This document shows positions 54,124 through 64,000 of a DNA stretch of 64,000 nt, piece by piece. Position 1 is the stretch's first letter. The number at the start of each line of letters is the position of its first letter. Under the pieces are notes generated by a model. That model did no database searches. It had not been told where the DNA came from and worked only from the letters and a program-made list of their open reading frames with translations. The translations under genes and the position numbers were made by a program. This DNA is from Hydrogenimonas urashimensis (GTDB lineage Bacteria > Campylobacterota > Campylobacteria > Campylobacterales > Hydrogenimonadaceae): assembly GCF_016593255.1 (NCBI RefSeq), contig NZ_AP023212.1:1290001-1354000 (forward strand), in the 5' to 3' direction.

Positions 54124-54138
54124 GGGGGCGAAGCCCCC
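54124..54138 (-). terminator. Terminator of the alpha operon
   Basis: GGGGGC-TTC-GCCCCC on the minus strand follows the rplQ stop by about 15 bases. AATATTAAAAAC comes next and not a pure U-run, so it is a stable hairpin of intermediate strength. Confidence 0.6.
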
Positions 54139-54152
54139 GGAGTTCATCGGAC

Positions 54153-54503
54153 TCAGACCAGTTCGATGATCGCCATTTCCGCGGAGTCTCCGCGGCGCTG
54201 GCGTGTTTTGATGATACGGGTGTATCCCCCGTTGCGCTCCGCGTATTTCGGTGCGATCTCCTCAACCAGTTTCTTGGTTGCGTTCTTGTCCTGCAGTTTC
54301 GCGAAGACCGCACGGTGCGCGTTGAAATCGCCTGCTTTGGCGCGAGTGACCATCTTTTCAAAAACGCTTCGCAGCGTCTTCGCCTTGGCGAGCGTGGTTT
54401 CGATACGTCCATGCTCGATCAGGGCGATCGAAAGGTTTTTCAACAAAGCAGCGCGATGAGAAGATGTTCGGCTCAGTTTGCGATATCCATGTCGATGTCT
54501 CAT
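54153..54503 (-). CDS. rplQ: 50S ribosomal protein L17
   Basis: This 116-residue protein opens [20 protein letters not shown] as all L17 proteins do and lines the exit tunnel opening. It is the last gene of the alpha operon, 16 bases after rpoA. Confidence 0.98.
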   Translation of the reverse strand: MRHRHGYRKLSRTSSHRAALLKNLSIALIEHGRIETTLAKAKTLRSVFEKMVTRAKAGDFNAHRAVFAKLQDKNATKKLVEEIAPKYAERNGGYTRIIKTRQRRGDSAEMAIIELV

Positions 54504-54519
54504 CGTTGTTCCTTAATAG

Positions 54520-55521
54520 TTATTTTTTCGTTTCGTCGATTTTCTTTTTCAGCTGTTTCGCTGTCTCTTCGTCCAGCTCGGACCCGACGGGGAATCCCGC
54601 CTCTTCGAGTTTCGCTTTGATCTCTTCCAGCGACTTCTTGCCGAGGTTCTTGATCTCTTTGAGTTCGTTTTCTGTCATCAGTACAAGTTCACCGACATAT
54701 TTGAGGCCGGCGCGCTCGAGCGAGTTGAAGCTTCTTGCACTCAGACCCAGCGTATCGAGTCCTTGCATCAGCTTCTTGACGACCGGGTTTTCCGCCGCAG
54801 GTGTCGCCGCTTCGGCTGCCACGTTGATGTCCAGAATGTTGTTGAAAACGGACATCTGGCGGTACATCACTTCGATCGTGTTTTTGAATGCCGTGACCGG
54901 ATCGATCTGTCCGTCCGTTTCGATGTTGAAGACAATCTTTTCGTAATTGGGATTGTCTTCGATCAGCATGTTCTCGATCGTGTAGTTCGCCGCCCGCACA
55001 GGCGTGAAGAACGCATCGAGCCCGATGTAGCCTTCCGGCAGCGAATCCCGCAGCTCCTCGCTCGGTACGTAGCCGATCCCCTGATGGATCAGAAGCGTGA
55101 AGTTGAGCTCGGCATCCTCGTTCAGTGTCGCGAGGAAACCGTCCGGCGTCACGACTTCGACCTGCTCGTTGTTCAGGTCGGCTCCGGTGATCTCGATCGG
55201 GCCGGTGAAGCTGTAGTTCACTTCGACCTTTTTCTCGTCCCCTTTGATTTTGAAACGGAGGTTTTTGAGGTTGATGATGAAAACCGCCACATCCTCAAGC
55301 ATTCCGCGTACAGAATCAAACTCGTGCGATGCCCCCTCGATTTTGACACCGATCGGAGCGTATCCGATGGTGCTGCCAAGAAGAAGACGGCGGATCGGAT
55401 GCGCGAGAGAGACGGCGTATCCCGTCTCGAACGGGTAGGCCGTGATGCGCATTTTGTTCTCGCCGGTCTGCTCGATTTCGACCTCGCTCGGCATAAAGGG
55501 TGATGTTTTGATTCTTTTCAT
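54520..55521 (-). CDS. rpoA: RNA polymerase alpha subunit
   Basis: This 333-residue subunit has the N-terminal dimerisation domain (about 1-230) that assembles the core enzyme. The C-terminal domain ([35 protein letters not shown]) contacts UP elements and activators. The start MKRIKTSPF is used; two more codons are open upstream. Confidence 0.98.
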   Translation of the reverse strand: MKRIKTSPFMPSEVEIEQTGENKMRITAYPFETGYAVSLAHPIRRLLLGSTIGYAPIGVKIEGASHEFDSVRGMLEDVAVFIINLKNLRFKIKGDEKKVEVNYSFTGPIEITGADLNNEQVEVVTPDGFLATLNEDAELNFTLLIHQGIGYVPSEELRDSLPEGYIGLDAFFTPVRAANYTIENMLIEDNPNYEKIVFNIETDGQIDPVTAFKNTIEVMYRQMSVFNNILDINVAAEAATPAAENPVVKKLMQGLDTLGLSARSFNSLERAGLKYVGELVLMTENELKEIKNLGKKSLEEIKAKLEEAGFPVGSELDEETAKQLKKKIDETKK

Positions 55522-55536
55522 GGGCAACTCGCTTTA

Positions 55537-56163
55537 TTATTTGCTGTAAAGCTCGACGATCAATCGCTCTTCAACAGGAATGACAACCTCTTCACGCTCG
55601 GGAATGCGTGTAAAGATCCCGAATACTTTGTCGTGATCCACATCGACCCACGGTGCGATGCCGGTCTGGCGCGTCAGCTCCATGGCGCGCTGAATCTGGG
55701 GGTTGTTTTTGCTCTTTTCGCGAATCTCGATCTTCTGTCCCGCTTTGACGCGGAAAGAAGGGATGTTGACGCGTTTGCCGTCGACCAGGACATGGCCGTG
55801 GGTGACGAGCTGGCGCGCGAACGCGCGTGTCGTGGCAAATCCCATGCGGTAGACCACATTGTCAAGGCGTCGCTCGAGAAGGGCGATCAGGTTCTCCCCC
55901 GTGTTGCCCTCCATGCGGTTCGCGTCTTTGAAAAGTCGGCGGAACTGCTTCTCCCCGACACCGTACATATATTTGGCTTTCTGCTTTTCGCGAAGCTGCA
56001 AGCCGTACTGGCTGATCTTCGTTCTGCGCTGACCGTGCTGTCCCGGTGCGTAGGGTCGCTTGTCAAGCGCGCTCTTTCCTGCAAGTCTTCGTTCGCCTTT
56101 GAGTCCGAGACTCACGCCCAGGCGACGTTCGATTTTTTCTACTGGTCCTCTATATCGTGCCAT
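55537..56163 (-). CDS. rpsD: 30S ribosomal protein S4
   Basis: This 208-residue primary 16S-binding protein has an S4 RNA-binding domain ([40 protein letters not shown]). The N-terminus lacks the zinc Cys set (C- form). It lies nine bases after rpsK. Confidence 0.98.
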   Translation of the reverse strand: MARYRGPVEKIERRLGVSLGLKGERRLAGKSALDKRPYAPGQHGQRRTKISQYGLQLREKQKAKYMYGVGEKQFRRLFKDANRMEGNTGENLIALLERRLDNVVYRMGFATTRAFARQLVTHGHVLVDGKRVNIPSFRVKAGQKIEIREKSKNNPQIQRAMELTRQTGIAPWVDVDHDKVFGIFTRIPEREEVVIPVEERLIVELYSK

Positions 56164-56172
56164 CTCGTCCCC

Positions 56173-56565
56173 TTATACTCGTCGTCGTTTCGGAGGTCTG
56201 CAACCGTTGTGGGGCAGCGGCGTGATGTCTTTGAACCACATCACGCGGATACCCTCGATTGCGCCTACGCTTTTGACAGCCGTCTCGCGGCCGCTGCCCG
56301 GTCCCTGTACCTTGATACCGACCTCTTTGATCCCGTGCTCCATGGCTTTCGCCATCGCATCCTCGACCGCCTGCTGTGCCGCATAAGGAGTGGACTTCTT
56401 GCTTCCCTTGAAACCAAGAGAACCCGCGCTGCTCCATGAAATCACGTTGCCCGCTTCGTCCGTTACCGTAATGACAGTGTTGTTGTATGTCGCACTGATG
56501 TAGACCACACCGCGCGCGATATTCTTTTTGACAATCTTTTTTCTTGCTGCTTTTCGTTTTGCCAC
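56173..56565 (-). CDS. rpsK: 30S ribosomal protein S11
   Basis: This 130-residue platform protein has the typical [20 protein letters not shown] segment and a basic [10 protein letters not shown] tail. Confidence 0.98.
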   Translation of the reverse strand: MAKRKAARKKIVKKNIARGVVYISATYNNTVITVTDEAGNVISWSSAGSLGFKGSKKSTPYAAQQAVEDAMAKAMEHGIKEVGIKVQGPGSGRETAVKSVGAIEGIRVMWFKDITPLPHNGCRPPKRRRV

Positions 56566-56575
56566 TGTTTACTCC

Positions 56576-56944
56576 TTACTTGCTTGCCGCGCCGACAGTT
56601 TTACGCTTGCCCTTGCGTGTGCGTGCGTTTGTTTTCGTTTTCTGTCCGCGAACCGGAAGACCGCGTCGATGGCGAAGACCGCGGTAGTTGCCCAGATCCA
56701 TCAGCGCTTTGATGTCCATGGCAACCTTCTTGCGAAGATCCCCTTCCACCATATAGTTTTCCTGGATCTCCTTGCGGATCGCCGCCGCTTCCTCTTCGCT
56801 GAGTTCATGCACACGCTTGTCGTAGCTGATACCGGTCGCATCGAGGATCTTTCTCGATGTGGTCAGGCCGATACCGTAGATGTATGTCAGCGCATACTCC
56901 ATACGCTTCTTTTTGGGTAGATCAACACCTGCAATACGTGCCAT
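56576..56944 (-). CDS. rpsM: 30S ribosomal protein S13
   Basis: This 122-residue head protein touches the P-site t[23 protein letters not shown] and [22 protein letters not shown] are diagnostic. It lies three bases after rpmJ. Confidence 0.98.
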   Translation of the reverse strand: MARIAGVDLPKKKRMEYALTYIYGIGLTTSRKILDATGISYDKRVHELSEEEAAAIRKEIQENYMVEGDLRKKVAMDIKALMDLGNYRGLRHRRGLPVRGQKTKTNARTRKGKRKTVGAASK

Positions 56945-56947
56945 CTT

Positions 56948-57061
56948 TTATCCTTGTCTCTGTTTGTGTTTTGGGTTGACACAGATGACGCGAACAATGC
57001 CTTTTCGCTTGATGATCTTGCATTTGTCGCACATCTTCTTAACCGAAGGTCTGACTTTCAT
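56948..57061 (-). CDS. rpmJ: 50S ribosomal protein L36
   Basis: This 37-residue zinc-type L36 starts [17 protein letters not shown] and has the Cys, Cys, Cys, His ligand set (C11, C14, C27, H32). CAAGGAGAC stands before the ATG. It is the first gene after the long gene-free segment, so the alpha genes may be transcribed from there. Confidence 0.95.
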   Translation of the reverse strand: MKVRPSVKKMCDKCKIIKRKGIVRVICVNPKHKQRQG

Positions 57062-57507
57062 TTTTGTCTCCTTGATACGTTTCGGAGGCGAAGCCCCCGA
57101 AACTACGCTAACGCTGAGTTCTCCTCAGCGGAGGGCTCACGCGCAGTTGAACCGCGCTTGGATGCCACCTTGCGTTCCCGACTTTCGCCGCGTCCGCCTT
57201 GGCAGCGGGTCCGCCACGCTGGCGTGGCTTCGCCGGCTCCCGCCGTCGGATCGCTGAAACCTTATATCGAGGCGAATGTCGATCTCAACACTCGGCACTC
57301 GACACCAAACGGACGAAGCGGGTCTCTCGCTGCGGACCCGCCATGCACTGCGACAACATTTCCGGTCTCTTCGGAAGTGTTCCCCTTGTAATATAGGTTT
57401 GGCGAGTGACGGCCAAACCGACCCTTGCATAAACAGTGCGATTTATGCAAAACTCCTTCGCGTAGATGGAAAAGGGGATGGAATAATACCTTAAGCCAAC
57501 TTACAGC
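57062..57507. other. Gene-free hairpin-rich segment inside the spc/alpha block
   Basis: These 446 bases between rpmJ and infA hold no credible gene. The open frames across them have Arg/Ser-rich, non-family sequence. At least six short dyads are visible: 57079-57103, 57112-57130, 57213-57228, 57360-57376, 57396-57419 and 57425-57450 (nine-base arms). A heptamer triplet (TCAACAC, TCGGCAC, TCGACAC) lies at 57285-57305. The segment may be a structured leader or small RNA with its own promoter, or a repeat-derived insertion. Confidence 0.5.
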
Positions 57508-57726
57508 TTACTTATATCTGTAAGTTATGCGCCCTTTGTCCAGGCTGTAGGGTGTCAGCTCCACCTTGACCCTGTCTCCCGGAAGGATTCGGATATAGTG
57601 CATTCGCATCTTGCCTGCGATATGGCACAAAACCACATGACCGTTCTCCAGTTCGACGCGGAATGTCGCGTTCGGGAGGGCTTCGATCACCTTGCCGTCA
57701 ATCTCTATGACATCATCTTTTGCCAT
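57508..57726 (-). CDS. infA: Translation initiation factor IF-1
   Basis: This 72-residue S1/OB-fold protein begins [19 protein letters not shown] and ends [10 protein letters not shown]. The start follows GGAGAAACG; the longer open frame upstream overlaps map and is not used. Confidence 0.97.
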   Translation of the reverse strand: MAKDDVIEIDGKVIEALPNATFRVELENGHVVLCHIAGKMRMHYIRILPGDRVKVELTPYSLDKGRITYRYK

Positions 57727-57736
57727 CGTTTCTCCT

Positions 57737-58495
57737 TTATGGTTGCGAGAGTATCTCTGCTTTGTTTCCCACGACTGCGACCGTGTGCTCATAATGGCTG
57801 CTTCGCATGCCATCCTGACAGACCACCGACCATTTGTCGTCCAGAATTTTCGGGGTCCCGTCTTTTTGGCATATCATCGGCTCCAGACAGAAGACCATGC
57901 CGTTTTTGATTTTCGGACCGCTTTTGGGGGAGCCGTGCTCCAGGTAGTTGGGAATCTCCGGCTCCTCGTGGGGTTTGCGGCCGATGCCGTGTCCGCAGAA
58001 GTTCAGCAGAGGCGTAAATCCGCGCGATTTGATGAACTTTTCGAGTTCGTAGCTCAACTCCTTGAAACGCATCCCCGGCCGAATCATATCGATCGCATGG
58101 TAGAGGGCGTCTTTCGCGCAGGCGATGAGCCGTTCATCCGCCTCGGAAATCTTTCCGATCGGCATGGTGATGGCGGCGTCGCCGTACCACCCTTCCAGTT
58201 CCGTGCCGATGTCCAGACCGAGAATATCGCCCTCTTTCACTTTCGTGTCGTCCGGGATGCCGTGAATGATGACTTCGTTGAGGGAGGTGCAGACAGCGGC
58301 CGGAAAGCCGTAGAGGCCCTTGAAGGAGGGACGCGCGCCTTTTGAGCGCACGAAATCCTCCCCCATGGTGTCGATCTCTTTGAGTGTCATGCCGGGTTTG
58401 ACATTCTCCTGCAGGTAGCGGAGTGTCTCCCCGACAATCTGGTTCGCTTTGCGTAGTTTTTCGATCTCGGCCGGCTTGCGGATCGCAATCGACAT
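57737..58495 (-). CDS. map: Methionine aminopeptidase type I
   Basis: This 252-residue enzyme removes the initiator Met from nascent chains. The five metal ligands can be traced: Asp in LGLDIGTE, Asp in GWYGDAAIT, His in FCGHGIG, Glu in LEPMI and Glu in YEHTVAV. Its ATG directly adjoins the secY stop. Confidence 0.96.
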   Translation of the reverse strand: MSIAIRKPAEIEKLRKANQIVGETLRYLQENVKPGMTLKEIDTMGEDFVRSKGARPSFKGLYGFPAAVCTSLNEVIIHGIPDDTKVKEGDILGLDIGTELEGWYGDAAITMPIGKISEADERLIACAKDALYHAIDMIRPGMRFKELSYELEKFIKSRGFTPLLNFCGHGIGRKPHEEPEIPNYLEHGSPKSGPKIKNGMVFCLEPMICQKDGTPKILDDKWSVVCQDGMRSSHYEHTVAVVGNKAEILSQP

Positions 58496-59758
58496 CTACA
58501 GGCCCACCGCGCTGAGCGTTTCGTACTTGCTCATATAGATCTGCGCTTCGATCTTGCGCATCGTATCGAGTGCGACCTGAACCACGATCAGAACCGCCGT
58601 ACCGCCGAAATAGAAAGGCACGCCCATGCTCTTGACCAGGACCCACGGAAGGGTGGAGATGATCGCGAGATAGATGGCGCCCCAGAATGTCAGACGGCTC
58701 GCCACTTCGTTGAGGAATTCGGCCGTATGCTCACCCGGGCGCACGCCCGGGATAAATCCGCCCTGGCGCTTCAGGTTGTCGGCGATATCCTTCGCGTTGA
58801 AGACGATCGACGCATAGAAGTAGGCGAAGAAGATGACAAACAGGAACATCATGATGTTGAACGTGTAACTGTTCGGGTTCAGGAAATCGGAGATCTTCTG
58901 AACGATCGGGTTGGTGGACGCCTGCAGGATCGTGCTGGGAAACATCAGAATCGCCGAAGCGAAAATGGGCGGGATGACCCCGCTCAGGTTCACTTTGATC
59001 GGGATGTAGTTCATGACCCGCTTCTTCTGGTTCTGCATCATCACTTTGCGGGAGTAGCTGACAGGAACACGCCGCTCCCCCAGTTCCACATAGATGATGA
59101 ATCCGACCGTGGCGAAGATGATCGCCAGGATCGCCAGAACCACCAGGAAGTTAAGTTCCCCGGTGTTGACCAGGTTGATCGTCCCGCTGATGGCCGTCGG
59201 TATCGAGGAGACGATGCCGGCGAAGATGATCAGCGAAATACCGTTGCCGACCCCGCGCTGCGTGATCTGTTCACCGATCCACATCAGAAGCATCGTACCC
59301 GTCAGCATCGAGAATGCCGCCATCGTCACGAATGTCGTCGTGTCGACCATGATCGCACTCTCGCCCCCTTTGCCCGTCAGGCTCTGCAGTCCGATGGAAA
59401 CACCGATAGCCTGGATCAGCGTGATGGCGATCGTGGCGTAGCGGATGATCTGCATGTACTTCGTCATGCCGTCACGCTCTTTTTTCATTTTGCCGAGTTC
59501 GGGGAAAGTTGCTGCGAGAAGTTCCATGATGATGGATGCGGTGATGTAGGGCATGATGCCCAAAGAGATGATGCTCAGACGTCTGACGGCGTTGCCGCTG
59601 AACATGTTGACCATGCCGAGCGCGTTGTTGGCGTTGGAGTCGAAAAACTCTTTGATGACGTCGACGTTGACACCCGGAACCGGCACATAGGCCAGAATCC
59701 GGTATGCCAGCAAAAATCCCAACGTAATCAGGATTTTATTGACCAATGATTTGTTCAT
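58496..59758 (-). CDS. secY: Preprotein translocase subunit SecY
   Basis: This 420-residue, ten-helix channel of the Sec translocon has GIMPYITASIIMELL, the plug region and cytosolic loops with RRVPVSYSRK and GFIPGVRPGEHTAEFL. It lies two bases after rplO. Confidence 0.98.
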   Translation of the reverse strand: MNKSLVNKILITLGFLLAYRILAYVPVPGVNVDVIKEFFDSNANNALGMVNMFSGNAVRRLSIISLGIMPYITASIIMELLAATFPELGKMKKERDGMTKYMQIIRYATIAITLIQAIGVSIGLQSLTGKGGESAIMVDTTTFVTMAAFSMLTGTMLLMWIGEQITQRGVGNGISLIIFAGIVSSIPTAISGTINLVNTGELNFLVVLAILAIIFATVGFIIYVELGERRVPVSYSRKVMMQNQKKRVMNYIPIKVNLSGVIPPIFASAILMFPSTILQASTNPIVQKISDFLNPNSYTFNIMMFLFVIFFAYFYASIVFNAKDIADNLKRQGGFIPGVRPGEHTAEFLNEVASRLTFWGAIYLAIISTLPWVLVKSMGVPFYFGGTAVLIVVQVALDTMRKIEAQIYMSKYETLSAVGL

Positions 59759-59760
59759 TG

Positions 59761-60159
59761 TTATTTTCCGCTGGTCGTGATTCGCTCGTCTTTGATTTTG
59801 GCGGCAAGCTCACGGGCCGCTTTGCCGATCAATTTAACGCGCTTGTGTTTACCTTTGATGGTATGAACACTTTGAAGTGTCTCCATGGTGATCTCCTCGA
59901 GCTCCGCGATCGCGGGAACGCGCTCGACATTGATCACGTACGGCTTTTCCACGCGGGAGCGGAAACCGATCTTCGGAAGGCGGCGCTGAATCGGCTGCTG
60001 CCCGCCCTCGAAGCCGCGTTTGCGCTTGTAGCCGGTTCGAGACTTCTGGCCCTTGTTGCCGCGTGTGGCGGTCTTTCCCATGCCGCTGCCCTGGCCGCGG
60101 CCCACACGTTTTCTGTTTTTCGTGCTTCCCTGAGCATTTGTTAAGTTGTGCAGTGACAT
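59761..60159 (-). CDS. rplO: 50S ribosomal protein L15
   Basis: This 132-residue protein has a Gly/Arg-rich N-terminal extension ([27 protein letters not shown]) that threads into 23S rRNA. It follows rpsE directly because rpmD (L30) is missing, as usual in Campylobacterota. Confidence 0.98.
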   Translation of the reverse strand: MSLHNLTNAQGSTKNRKRVGRGQGSGMGKTATRGNKGQKSRTGYKRKRGFEGGQQPIQRRLPKIGFRSRVEKPYVINVERVPAIAELEEITMETLQSVHTIKGKHKRVKLIGKAARELAAKIKDERITTSGK

Positions 60160-60162
60160 CGC

Positions 60163-60606
60163 TTATCCTTTGATTCGGCTTAGCGCTTCAACAGTGGCAC
60201 GAACGAGGTTGTTCGGATTGTTGGAGCCCAGTGATTTGGTCAGGATATCCTTGATACCGGCGAGCTCGATGACGGGACGTGCCGCGCCACCGGCGATGAC
60301 TCCCGTACCTTCGGAGGCCGGCTTGAGCAGAATTTTGCTCGAATTGTATTTGTGCTCGATATCGTGCGCGATGGTCGAACCTTTGATATTGACCTTGACC
60401 AGGTTTTTGAACGCTTCGTCGATTCCCTTGCGGATCGCGTCCGGCACCTCTTTGGCTTTGCCCATGCCGTATCCGACCGTCCCGTTGCGGTCGCCCACAA
60501 CGACAAGCGCCGTGAATCGGAAACGCCGGCCGCCCTTGACGACTTTCGTGACACGGCCGATGTTTACGATGACTTCTTCGAAATCTTCTCTGTTAATATT
60601 TTCCAT
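60163..60606 (-). CDS. rpsE: 30S ribosomal protein S5
   Basis: This 147-residue protein helps accuracy and mRNA unwinding. [21 protein letters not shown] and [14 protein letters not shown] are typical. Two ATGs stand in tandem (60609 and 60606) behind AAGGG; the second has the better spacing. Confidence 0.97.
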   Translation of the reverse strand: MENINREDFEEVIVNIGRVTKVVKGGRRFRFTALVVVGDRNGTVGYGMGKAKEVPDAIRKGIDEAFKNLVKVNIKGSTIAHDIEHKYNSSKILLKPASEGTGVIAGGAARPVIELAGIKDILTKSLGSNNPNNLVRATVEALSRIKG

Positions 60607-60616
60607 CATTCTACCC

Positions 60617-60973
60617 TTACACCTGTATTCCGTTTTCACGCAAAGCGTCGGCGAACGCCGCGACCACACCGTGATAGATGTAACCGTTACGATCGAATAC
60701 CGCCTTGTCGAGACCCTTTTCCTTCATCGCATTCGCAAGCGCTTCCGCCACTTTGACAGCCGCCTCTTTGTTCGCTTTCAATCCCATGACACGTCCGTCG
60801 GCCGCGGCGAGTGTGGCACCGGCCACATCGTCGATCGCCTGGGCGTAGAGATGCTTGTTCGAGCGGAAAATGGTAACACGCGGCTTTTCGGCCGTGCCGA
60901 AAATCTTGCCGCGTACACGGGCTTTGCGTTTTGCACGCTGTGAATTCTTTTTCAAAAGGAGTGTTCTATTCAT
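60617..60973 (-). CDS. rplR: 50S ribosomal protein L18
   Basis: This 118-residue 5S rRNA-binding protein has a basic N-terminus and the C-terminal [26 protein letters not shown] segment. Confidence 0.98.
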   Translation of the reverse strand: MNRTLLLKKNSQRAKRKARVRGKIFGTAEKPRVTIFRSNKHLYAQAIDDVAGATLAAADGRVMGLKANKEAAVKVAEALANAMKEKGLDKAVFDRNGYIYHGVVAAFADALRENGIQV

Positions 60974-60984
60974 TTTTTCAACCC

Positions 60985-61518
60985 TTACTTACCTGTTTTA
61001 CCGGCTTTGCGGAGAATCACTTCGTCCACATATTTGACACCCTTGCCCTTGTAGGGCTCCGGCGGACGGAATGCACGGATTTCCGCGGCGACCTGTCCGA
61101 CCTTCTGCTTGTCCTGGCCCTTGACGGAGATGACGTTTTTCTCGACCGCGATCTGAATCCCTTCGGGAATTTCGTAGTTGACGGGATGGGAGAATCCGAG
61201 CTGAAGCTCCAGCGTTTTGCCCTTGACGGCCGCACGGTAGCCGACCCCGTTGATCTCGAGTTTCTTCTCGAAGCCCTGTGCCAAACCGGTGATCATGTTC
61301 TGCGTCAAGGCGCGGTAGGTTCCCCAGAACGCGCTGCTGGCTTTGTCATCGCCTTTTCGGTGGAAGATGACCTGCTTGTCGGTCACCTCCACGTCGACAC
61401 GGCCATGCGTATCGAGACGCTTGACATCTTTTCCTTTGGAAACGACAACTTCTGTACCCTCGACCTTGACTTCGATGCCGGCCGGGATATCAATCGGTTT
61501 CTTTCCTATACGTGACAT
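60985..61518 (-). CDS. rplF: 50S ribosomal protein L6
   Basis: This 177-residue protein lies near the factor-binding site. [19 protein letters not shown] and the C-terminal [13 protein letters not shown] signature are present. Confidence 0.98.
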   Translation of the reverse strand: MSRIGKKPIDIPAGIEVKVEGTEVVVSKGKDVKRLDTHGRVDVEVTDKQVIFHRKGDDKASSAFWGTYRALTQNMITGLAQGFEKKLEINGVGYRAAVKGKTLELQLGFSHPVNYEIPEGIQIAVEKNVISVKGQDKQKVGQVAAEIRAFRPPEPYKGKGVKYVDEVILRKAGKTGK

Positions 61519-61529
61519 ATTCTAATTCC

Positions 61530-61925
61530 TTACCAGATACTGCAAAGCACTTCGCCGCCGATGCCGCGCTTGTACGCTTCATCGTTGGCAAGAACGCCCT
61601 GGGATGTGCTGACGACGATGGTGCCGTAGCCGTTTTTGAATCGCTTGATATCCTCCTTGCCCTTGTAGACGCGTCGTCCGGGCTTGGAGATACGCTTGAT
61701 CTCGTTGATGACCGTGTGGCCGTTGTCGTCATATTTCAGTACGACGTTGATGCTTTTCTTGCCGTCGTTTTCGACCACTTTGTAGCTCTCGATGTAACCT
61801 TTCTCCTGAAAGATTTTCATGATCGCTTCGATCATTTTGCTGTACAGCAACGTGGTCACTTCCAAACGTCGCATTGATGCGTTTCTGATTCGTGTCAAAG
61901 AATCTGCAATCAGATCGTTCACCAT
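61530..61925 (-). CDS. rpsH: 30S ribosomal protein S8
   Basis: This 131-residue 16S-binding protein has [20 protein letters not shown] and the C-terminal [26 protein letters not shown]. Confidence 0.98.
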   Translation of the reverse strand: MVNDLIADSLTRIRNASMRRLEVTTLLYSKMIEAIMKIFQEKGYIESYKVVENDGKKSINVVLKYDDNGHTVINEIKRISKPGRRVYKGKEDIKRFKNGYGTIVVSTSQGVLANDEAYKRGIGGEVLCSIW

Positions 61926-61934
61926 GCTATCTCC

Positions 61935-62120
61935 TTACCAGCTTGCTTTTTTGACGCCAGGAAGCAGACCTTCGCTAGCCATTTTGCGCAGACAGATTCG
62001 GCAGATGCCGAAATCTCTGTACACAGAGTGCGGACGGCCGCAGATGCTGCAGCGCGTATAGGCACGAACTTTGAACTTGGGTTTTCGCTGTTGCTTCGCA
62101 ATCATCGATTTTTTAGCCAT
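61935..62120 (-). CDS. rpsN: 30S ribosomal protein S14 type Z
   Basis: This 61-residue short zinc-binding form has two CxxC pairs (CSIC and CRIC). The ATG at 62120 gives the family length and overlaps the end of rplE by eight bases. Confidence 0.97.
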   Translation of the reverse strand: MAKKSMIAKQQRKPKFKVRAYTRCSICGRPHSVYRDFGICRICLRKMASEGLLPGVKKASW

Positions 62121-62664
62121 TTTGTCGTCCTTTAGCAAAAGGCAGTCCCAGCTTCTGAAGAAGCGCGAATGCCGCTTTGTCGTTGTCGGTGGTCGTGACG
62201 ATCGTGATATTCATGCCGTGCGTCTTGATGATGTTGTCATACTCGACTTCCGGGAAGATCAGCTGCTCGTCCAGACCGAAGTTGTAGTTGCCGTGTCCGT
62301 CGAATCCGTTGCGCGAAAGGCCGCGGAAGTCTTTCACGCGCGGAAGCGCGATACTGATCAGTTTGTCGAGGAAGTTGTACATCATATTGCCGCGGAGCGT
62401 CACCTTGACGCCGACGGGCATCCCCTCGCGCACCTTGAAGCCCGCGACCGATTTGCGTGCCGGAACGATGACCGCTCTTTGACCCGCGATCAGGCTGATC
62501 GTGTCGGCGATGTTCTGGATCACTTTCATGTCCTTCGCATCGTTGCCGCATCCGACGCTGATGACGATCTTCTCGAGCGCCGGGATCGTCATCGGGTTTT
62601 CGAGCCCGAGCTCCTCTTTGAGGACCGGCTTTATTTCGTTAAATTTCTCTTTGAGTCTCAACAT
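62113..62664 (-). CDS. rplE: 50S ribosomal protein L5
   Basis: This 183-residue 5S rRNA protein forms an intersubunit bridge. [25 protein letters not shown] and GMNITIVTT are diagnostic. The ATG at 62664 is one base past the rplX stop; a GTG at 62673 within rplX is the alternative. Confidence 0.97.
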   Translation of the reverse strand: MLRLKEKFNEIKPVLKEELGLENPMTIPALEKIVISVGCGNDAKDMKVIQNIADTISLIAGQRAVIVPARKSVAGFKVREGMPVGVKVTLRGNMMYNFLDKLISIALPRVKDFRGLSRNGFDGHGNYNFGLDEQLIFPEVEYDNIIKTHGMNITIVTTTDNDKAAFALLQKLGLPFAKGRQNG

Positions 62665-62665
62665 C

Positions 62666-62902
62666 TTAGGCACCTTCTACTTTGCGTACGTTGGAGATGT
62701 GGATCGGCATCTCTTTGTTGACGAAACCGCCTTCGGGATTCTGCTCGGTCGGCTTGACAGCCTTTTTGACCACTTTGCATCCCGCGACGATCACGGCATC
62801 TTTGGCGGGAAGCACCTGAAGCACTTCCGCTTTCTTGCCTTTGTCATCTCCGGCGATAATTTCGACCGTATCGCCCTTTTTGATCTTGAATTTCTTAGCC
62901 AT
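62666..62902 (-). CDS. rplX: 50S ribosomal protein L24
   Basis: This 78-residue KOW protein ([23 protein letters not shown]) starts 50S assembly. Its ATG shares a base with the rplN stop. Confidence 0.98.
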   Translation of the reverse strand: MAKKFKIKKGDTVEIIAGDDKGKKAEVLQVLPAKDAVIVAGCKVVKKAVKPTEQNPEGGFVNKEMPIHISNVRKVEGA

Positions 62903-63270
62903 TACAGAACCTCCGGTGCAAGCGATACGATTTTCATGAAGTTCGCGTAGCGCACTTCACGGCTCACGGGTCCGAAAATACGCGTTCCGATCGGCTCCTT
63001 CTTCGCATCGAGGATAACCGCCGCGTTGTCGTCGAAACGGATAAGAGAACCGTTTTCGCGCTGGATCTCTTTTTTCGTGCGGACGACGACCGCTTTGACG
63101 ACCTGTCCCTTCTTCACTTTGCCGTTGGGCAGCGCTTTCTTGACGGATGCCACGATGATGTCGCCGACGCTGGCGTACCGGCGCTTGCTGCCGCCCAGGA
63201 CCTTGATACACATGATCTCTTTCGCGCCGCTGTTGTCCGCGACGTTCAGTCTTGTGAAACTTTGAATCAT
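62902..63270 (-). CDS. rplN: 50S ribosomal protein L14
   Basis: This 122-residue protein has [21 protein letters not shown] and [11 protein letters not shown]. It overlaps rpsQ by four bases. Confidence 0.98.
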   Translation of the reverse strand: MIQSFTRLNVADNSGAKEIMCIKVLGGSKRRYASVGDIIVASVKKALPNGKVKKGQVVKAVVVRTKKEIQRENGSLIRFDDNAAVILDAKKEPIGTRIFGPVSREVRYANFMKIVSLAPEVL

Positions 63271-63524
63271 GATCCGACTCCTCTACTCACGATCTCTTTG
63301 AGACGGAACGACTTGGTTTTGGAGATCGGTCGGCATTCGATGGCCGTCACCACATCGCCAACGTTGGTCGTGTTGTTCTCGTCGTGAATCAGATATTTCT
63401 TGAATCGTTTGACAGTTTTGTGATAGCGCGGGTGCATGATGCGACGCTCGACCAGAATGGTCGCCGTCTTGTCGCCCGCTTTCTTGACAACTGTTCCTTG
63501 AATAATACGTTTATGAGACGCCAT
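63267..63524 (-). CDS. rpsQ: 30S ribosomal protein S17
   Basis: This 85-residue OB-fold protein contains [19 protein letters not shown] and [19 protein letters not shown]. It lies 11 bases after rpmC. Confidence 0.98.
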   Translation of the reverse strand: MASHKRIIQGTVVKKAGDKTATILVERRIMHPRYHKTVKRFKKYLIHDENNTTNVGDVVTAIECRPISKTKSFRLKEIVSRGVGS

Positions 63525-63535
63525 AATCTAAATCC

Positions 63536-63727
63536 TTATGCATTCTTCTGCGCGCTGATGGCAGTCTTGATGCGTGCGATATCCTTGCGGCACGCACGAA
63601 TCTCGTTCGGGTTTGTCAGCTGCATCGTCTTGAGCTTGAGTTTGAGCTCAAACAGCTCCATCTTCTTCTCTTTCAACATCTTTTCGAGCTCTTCGCGGCT
63701 CTTTTCGCTGATTTCAGTATATTTCAT
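63536..63727 (-). CDS. rpmC: 50S ribosomal protein L29
   Basis: This 63-residue helical hairpin near the tunnel exit contains [34 protein letters not shown]. The start is inside the end of rplP (14-base overlap), which gives the family length. Confidence 0.96.
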   Translation of the reverse strand: MKYTEISEKSREELEKMLKEKKMELFELKLKLKTMQLTNPNEIRACRKDIARIKTAISAQKNA

Positions 63728-64000
63728 TGCTAGCCTCTTGCGTGACGATTTTTGTTTTGAAAGGAAGTTTGTGCATCGCAAGCGTCAGCGCTTCGCGCGC
63801 CAGCTTCTCTTCGACACCCGCCATTTCGTAAATGATGCGGCCGGGCTTGATGTTCATGACCCATTTGTCCACCGCACCTTTACCTTTACCCATCCGTGTT
63901 TCGAGAGGCTTGGCAGTGATCGGCTTGTCCGGGAAGACACGGATCCAGACTTTGCCGCTACGCTTGACGTGACGTGTCATCGCGACACGCGCCGCTTCGA
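63714..64000 (-). CDS. rplP: 50S ribosomal protein L16 (C-terminal part, cut by window edge)
   Basis: The frame is open to the end of the window. The visible 94 residues or so ([30 protein letters not shown] and [15 protein letters not shown]) are the C-terminal two thirds of L16, which organises the A site. The internal ATG at 63980 is not the start. Confidence 0.97.
   Translation of the reverse strand, partial: EAARVAMTRHVKRSGKVWIRVFPDKPITAKPLETRMGKGKGAVDKWVMNIKPGRIIYEMAGVEEKLAREALTLAMHKLPFKTKIVTQEASNEIY

Noticed and set aside
57137-57430. 97-codon minus-strand frame in the gene-free segment
   Set aside because: Its sequence is Arg/Ser-rich, includes the heptamer repeat and several hairpins, lacks a ribosome binding site and resembles no protein.

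Overview
The window is a stretch of chromosome that looks like a chemolithoautotrophic member of the Campylobacterota (Epsilonproteobacteria) with moderately high G+C. The evidence is the gene order, the lack of an rpmD (L30) gene between rpsE and rplO, a two-Cys-pair S14, a DNPR-type MurE, the AT-rich promoters with a clear -10 and often no -35, and a cytosolic-type [NiFe] hydrogenase. No species can be named from the sequence alone. No CRISPR array, insertion sequence, prophage or rRNA gene is visible.

Accessory part (1 to about 12.2 kb). It holds the end of an unknown gene, an aldo/keto reductase, a possible 34-residue membrane peptide, and a self-cleaving S24-type repressor co-transcribed with a membrane GGDEF/EAL protein. 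The repressor is divergent from a Y-family DNA polymerase, across a promoter region flanked by an inverted repeat. Next come a ribbon-helix-helix/RelE/macrodomain operon and a four-gene operon of ankyrin protein, BRCT-like/LRV-repeat protein, MoxR ATPase and VWA protein. The islet lies beside tRNA-Arg(CCT) and is dotted with short period-7 repeats.

Information-processing part one (12.2 to 29.4 kb, all on the minus strand). In transcription order it is tRNA-Thr(TGT), Tyr, Gly, Thr(GGT), tuf, rpmG, tRNA-Trp, secE, nusG, rplK, rplA, rplJ, rplL, rpoB, rpoC, then rpsL, rpsG, fusA. A consensus promoter precedes the tRNAs. Leader or attenuator hairpins lie before tuf, rplJ and rpoB. rpoB and rpoC overlap by four bases and are not fused.

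Metabolic part (29.4 to 54 kb). It contains a siroheme sulfite/nitrite reductase preceded by a frameshifted gene, an M23 peptidase, a periplasmic protein of unknown family, a RhlE helicase, and an operon of FAH-family enzyme, hemerythrin, YaaA and Bpt. The hydrogenase pair has its small subunit fused to an FAD oxidoreductase and a BFD-type [2Fe-2S] domain. Beyond it are an FadL/OmpP1 porin, an operon of ferredoxin, panD, ybaB, PDZ protein, ispA, tkt and a YtfJ-like gene, a phospholipase D-family synthase with an EEP nuclease, and nfu, TPR protein and murE.

Information-processing part two (54.1 to 64 kb, minus strand). This is the S10/spc/alpha block from rplP (cut by the window edge) through secY, map and infA to rpmJ, rpsM, rpsK, rpsD, rpoA and rplQ. 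It is interrupted only by a hairpin-rich 446-base segment without a gene between infA and rpmJ.

The best candidates for something new are the Ank/BRCT-LRV/MoxR/VWA operon with its neighbouring toxin-antitoxin-macrodomain operon, the H2-linked fusion flavoprotein with an Asn in place of a proximal-cluster Cys, and the S24 repressor/c-di-GMP/translesion polymerase locus.
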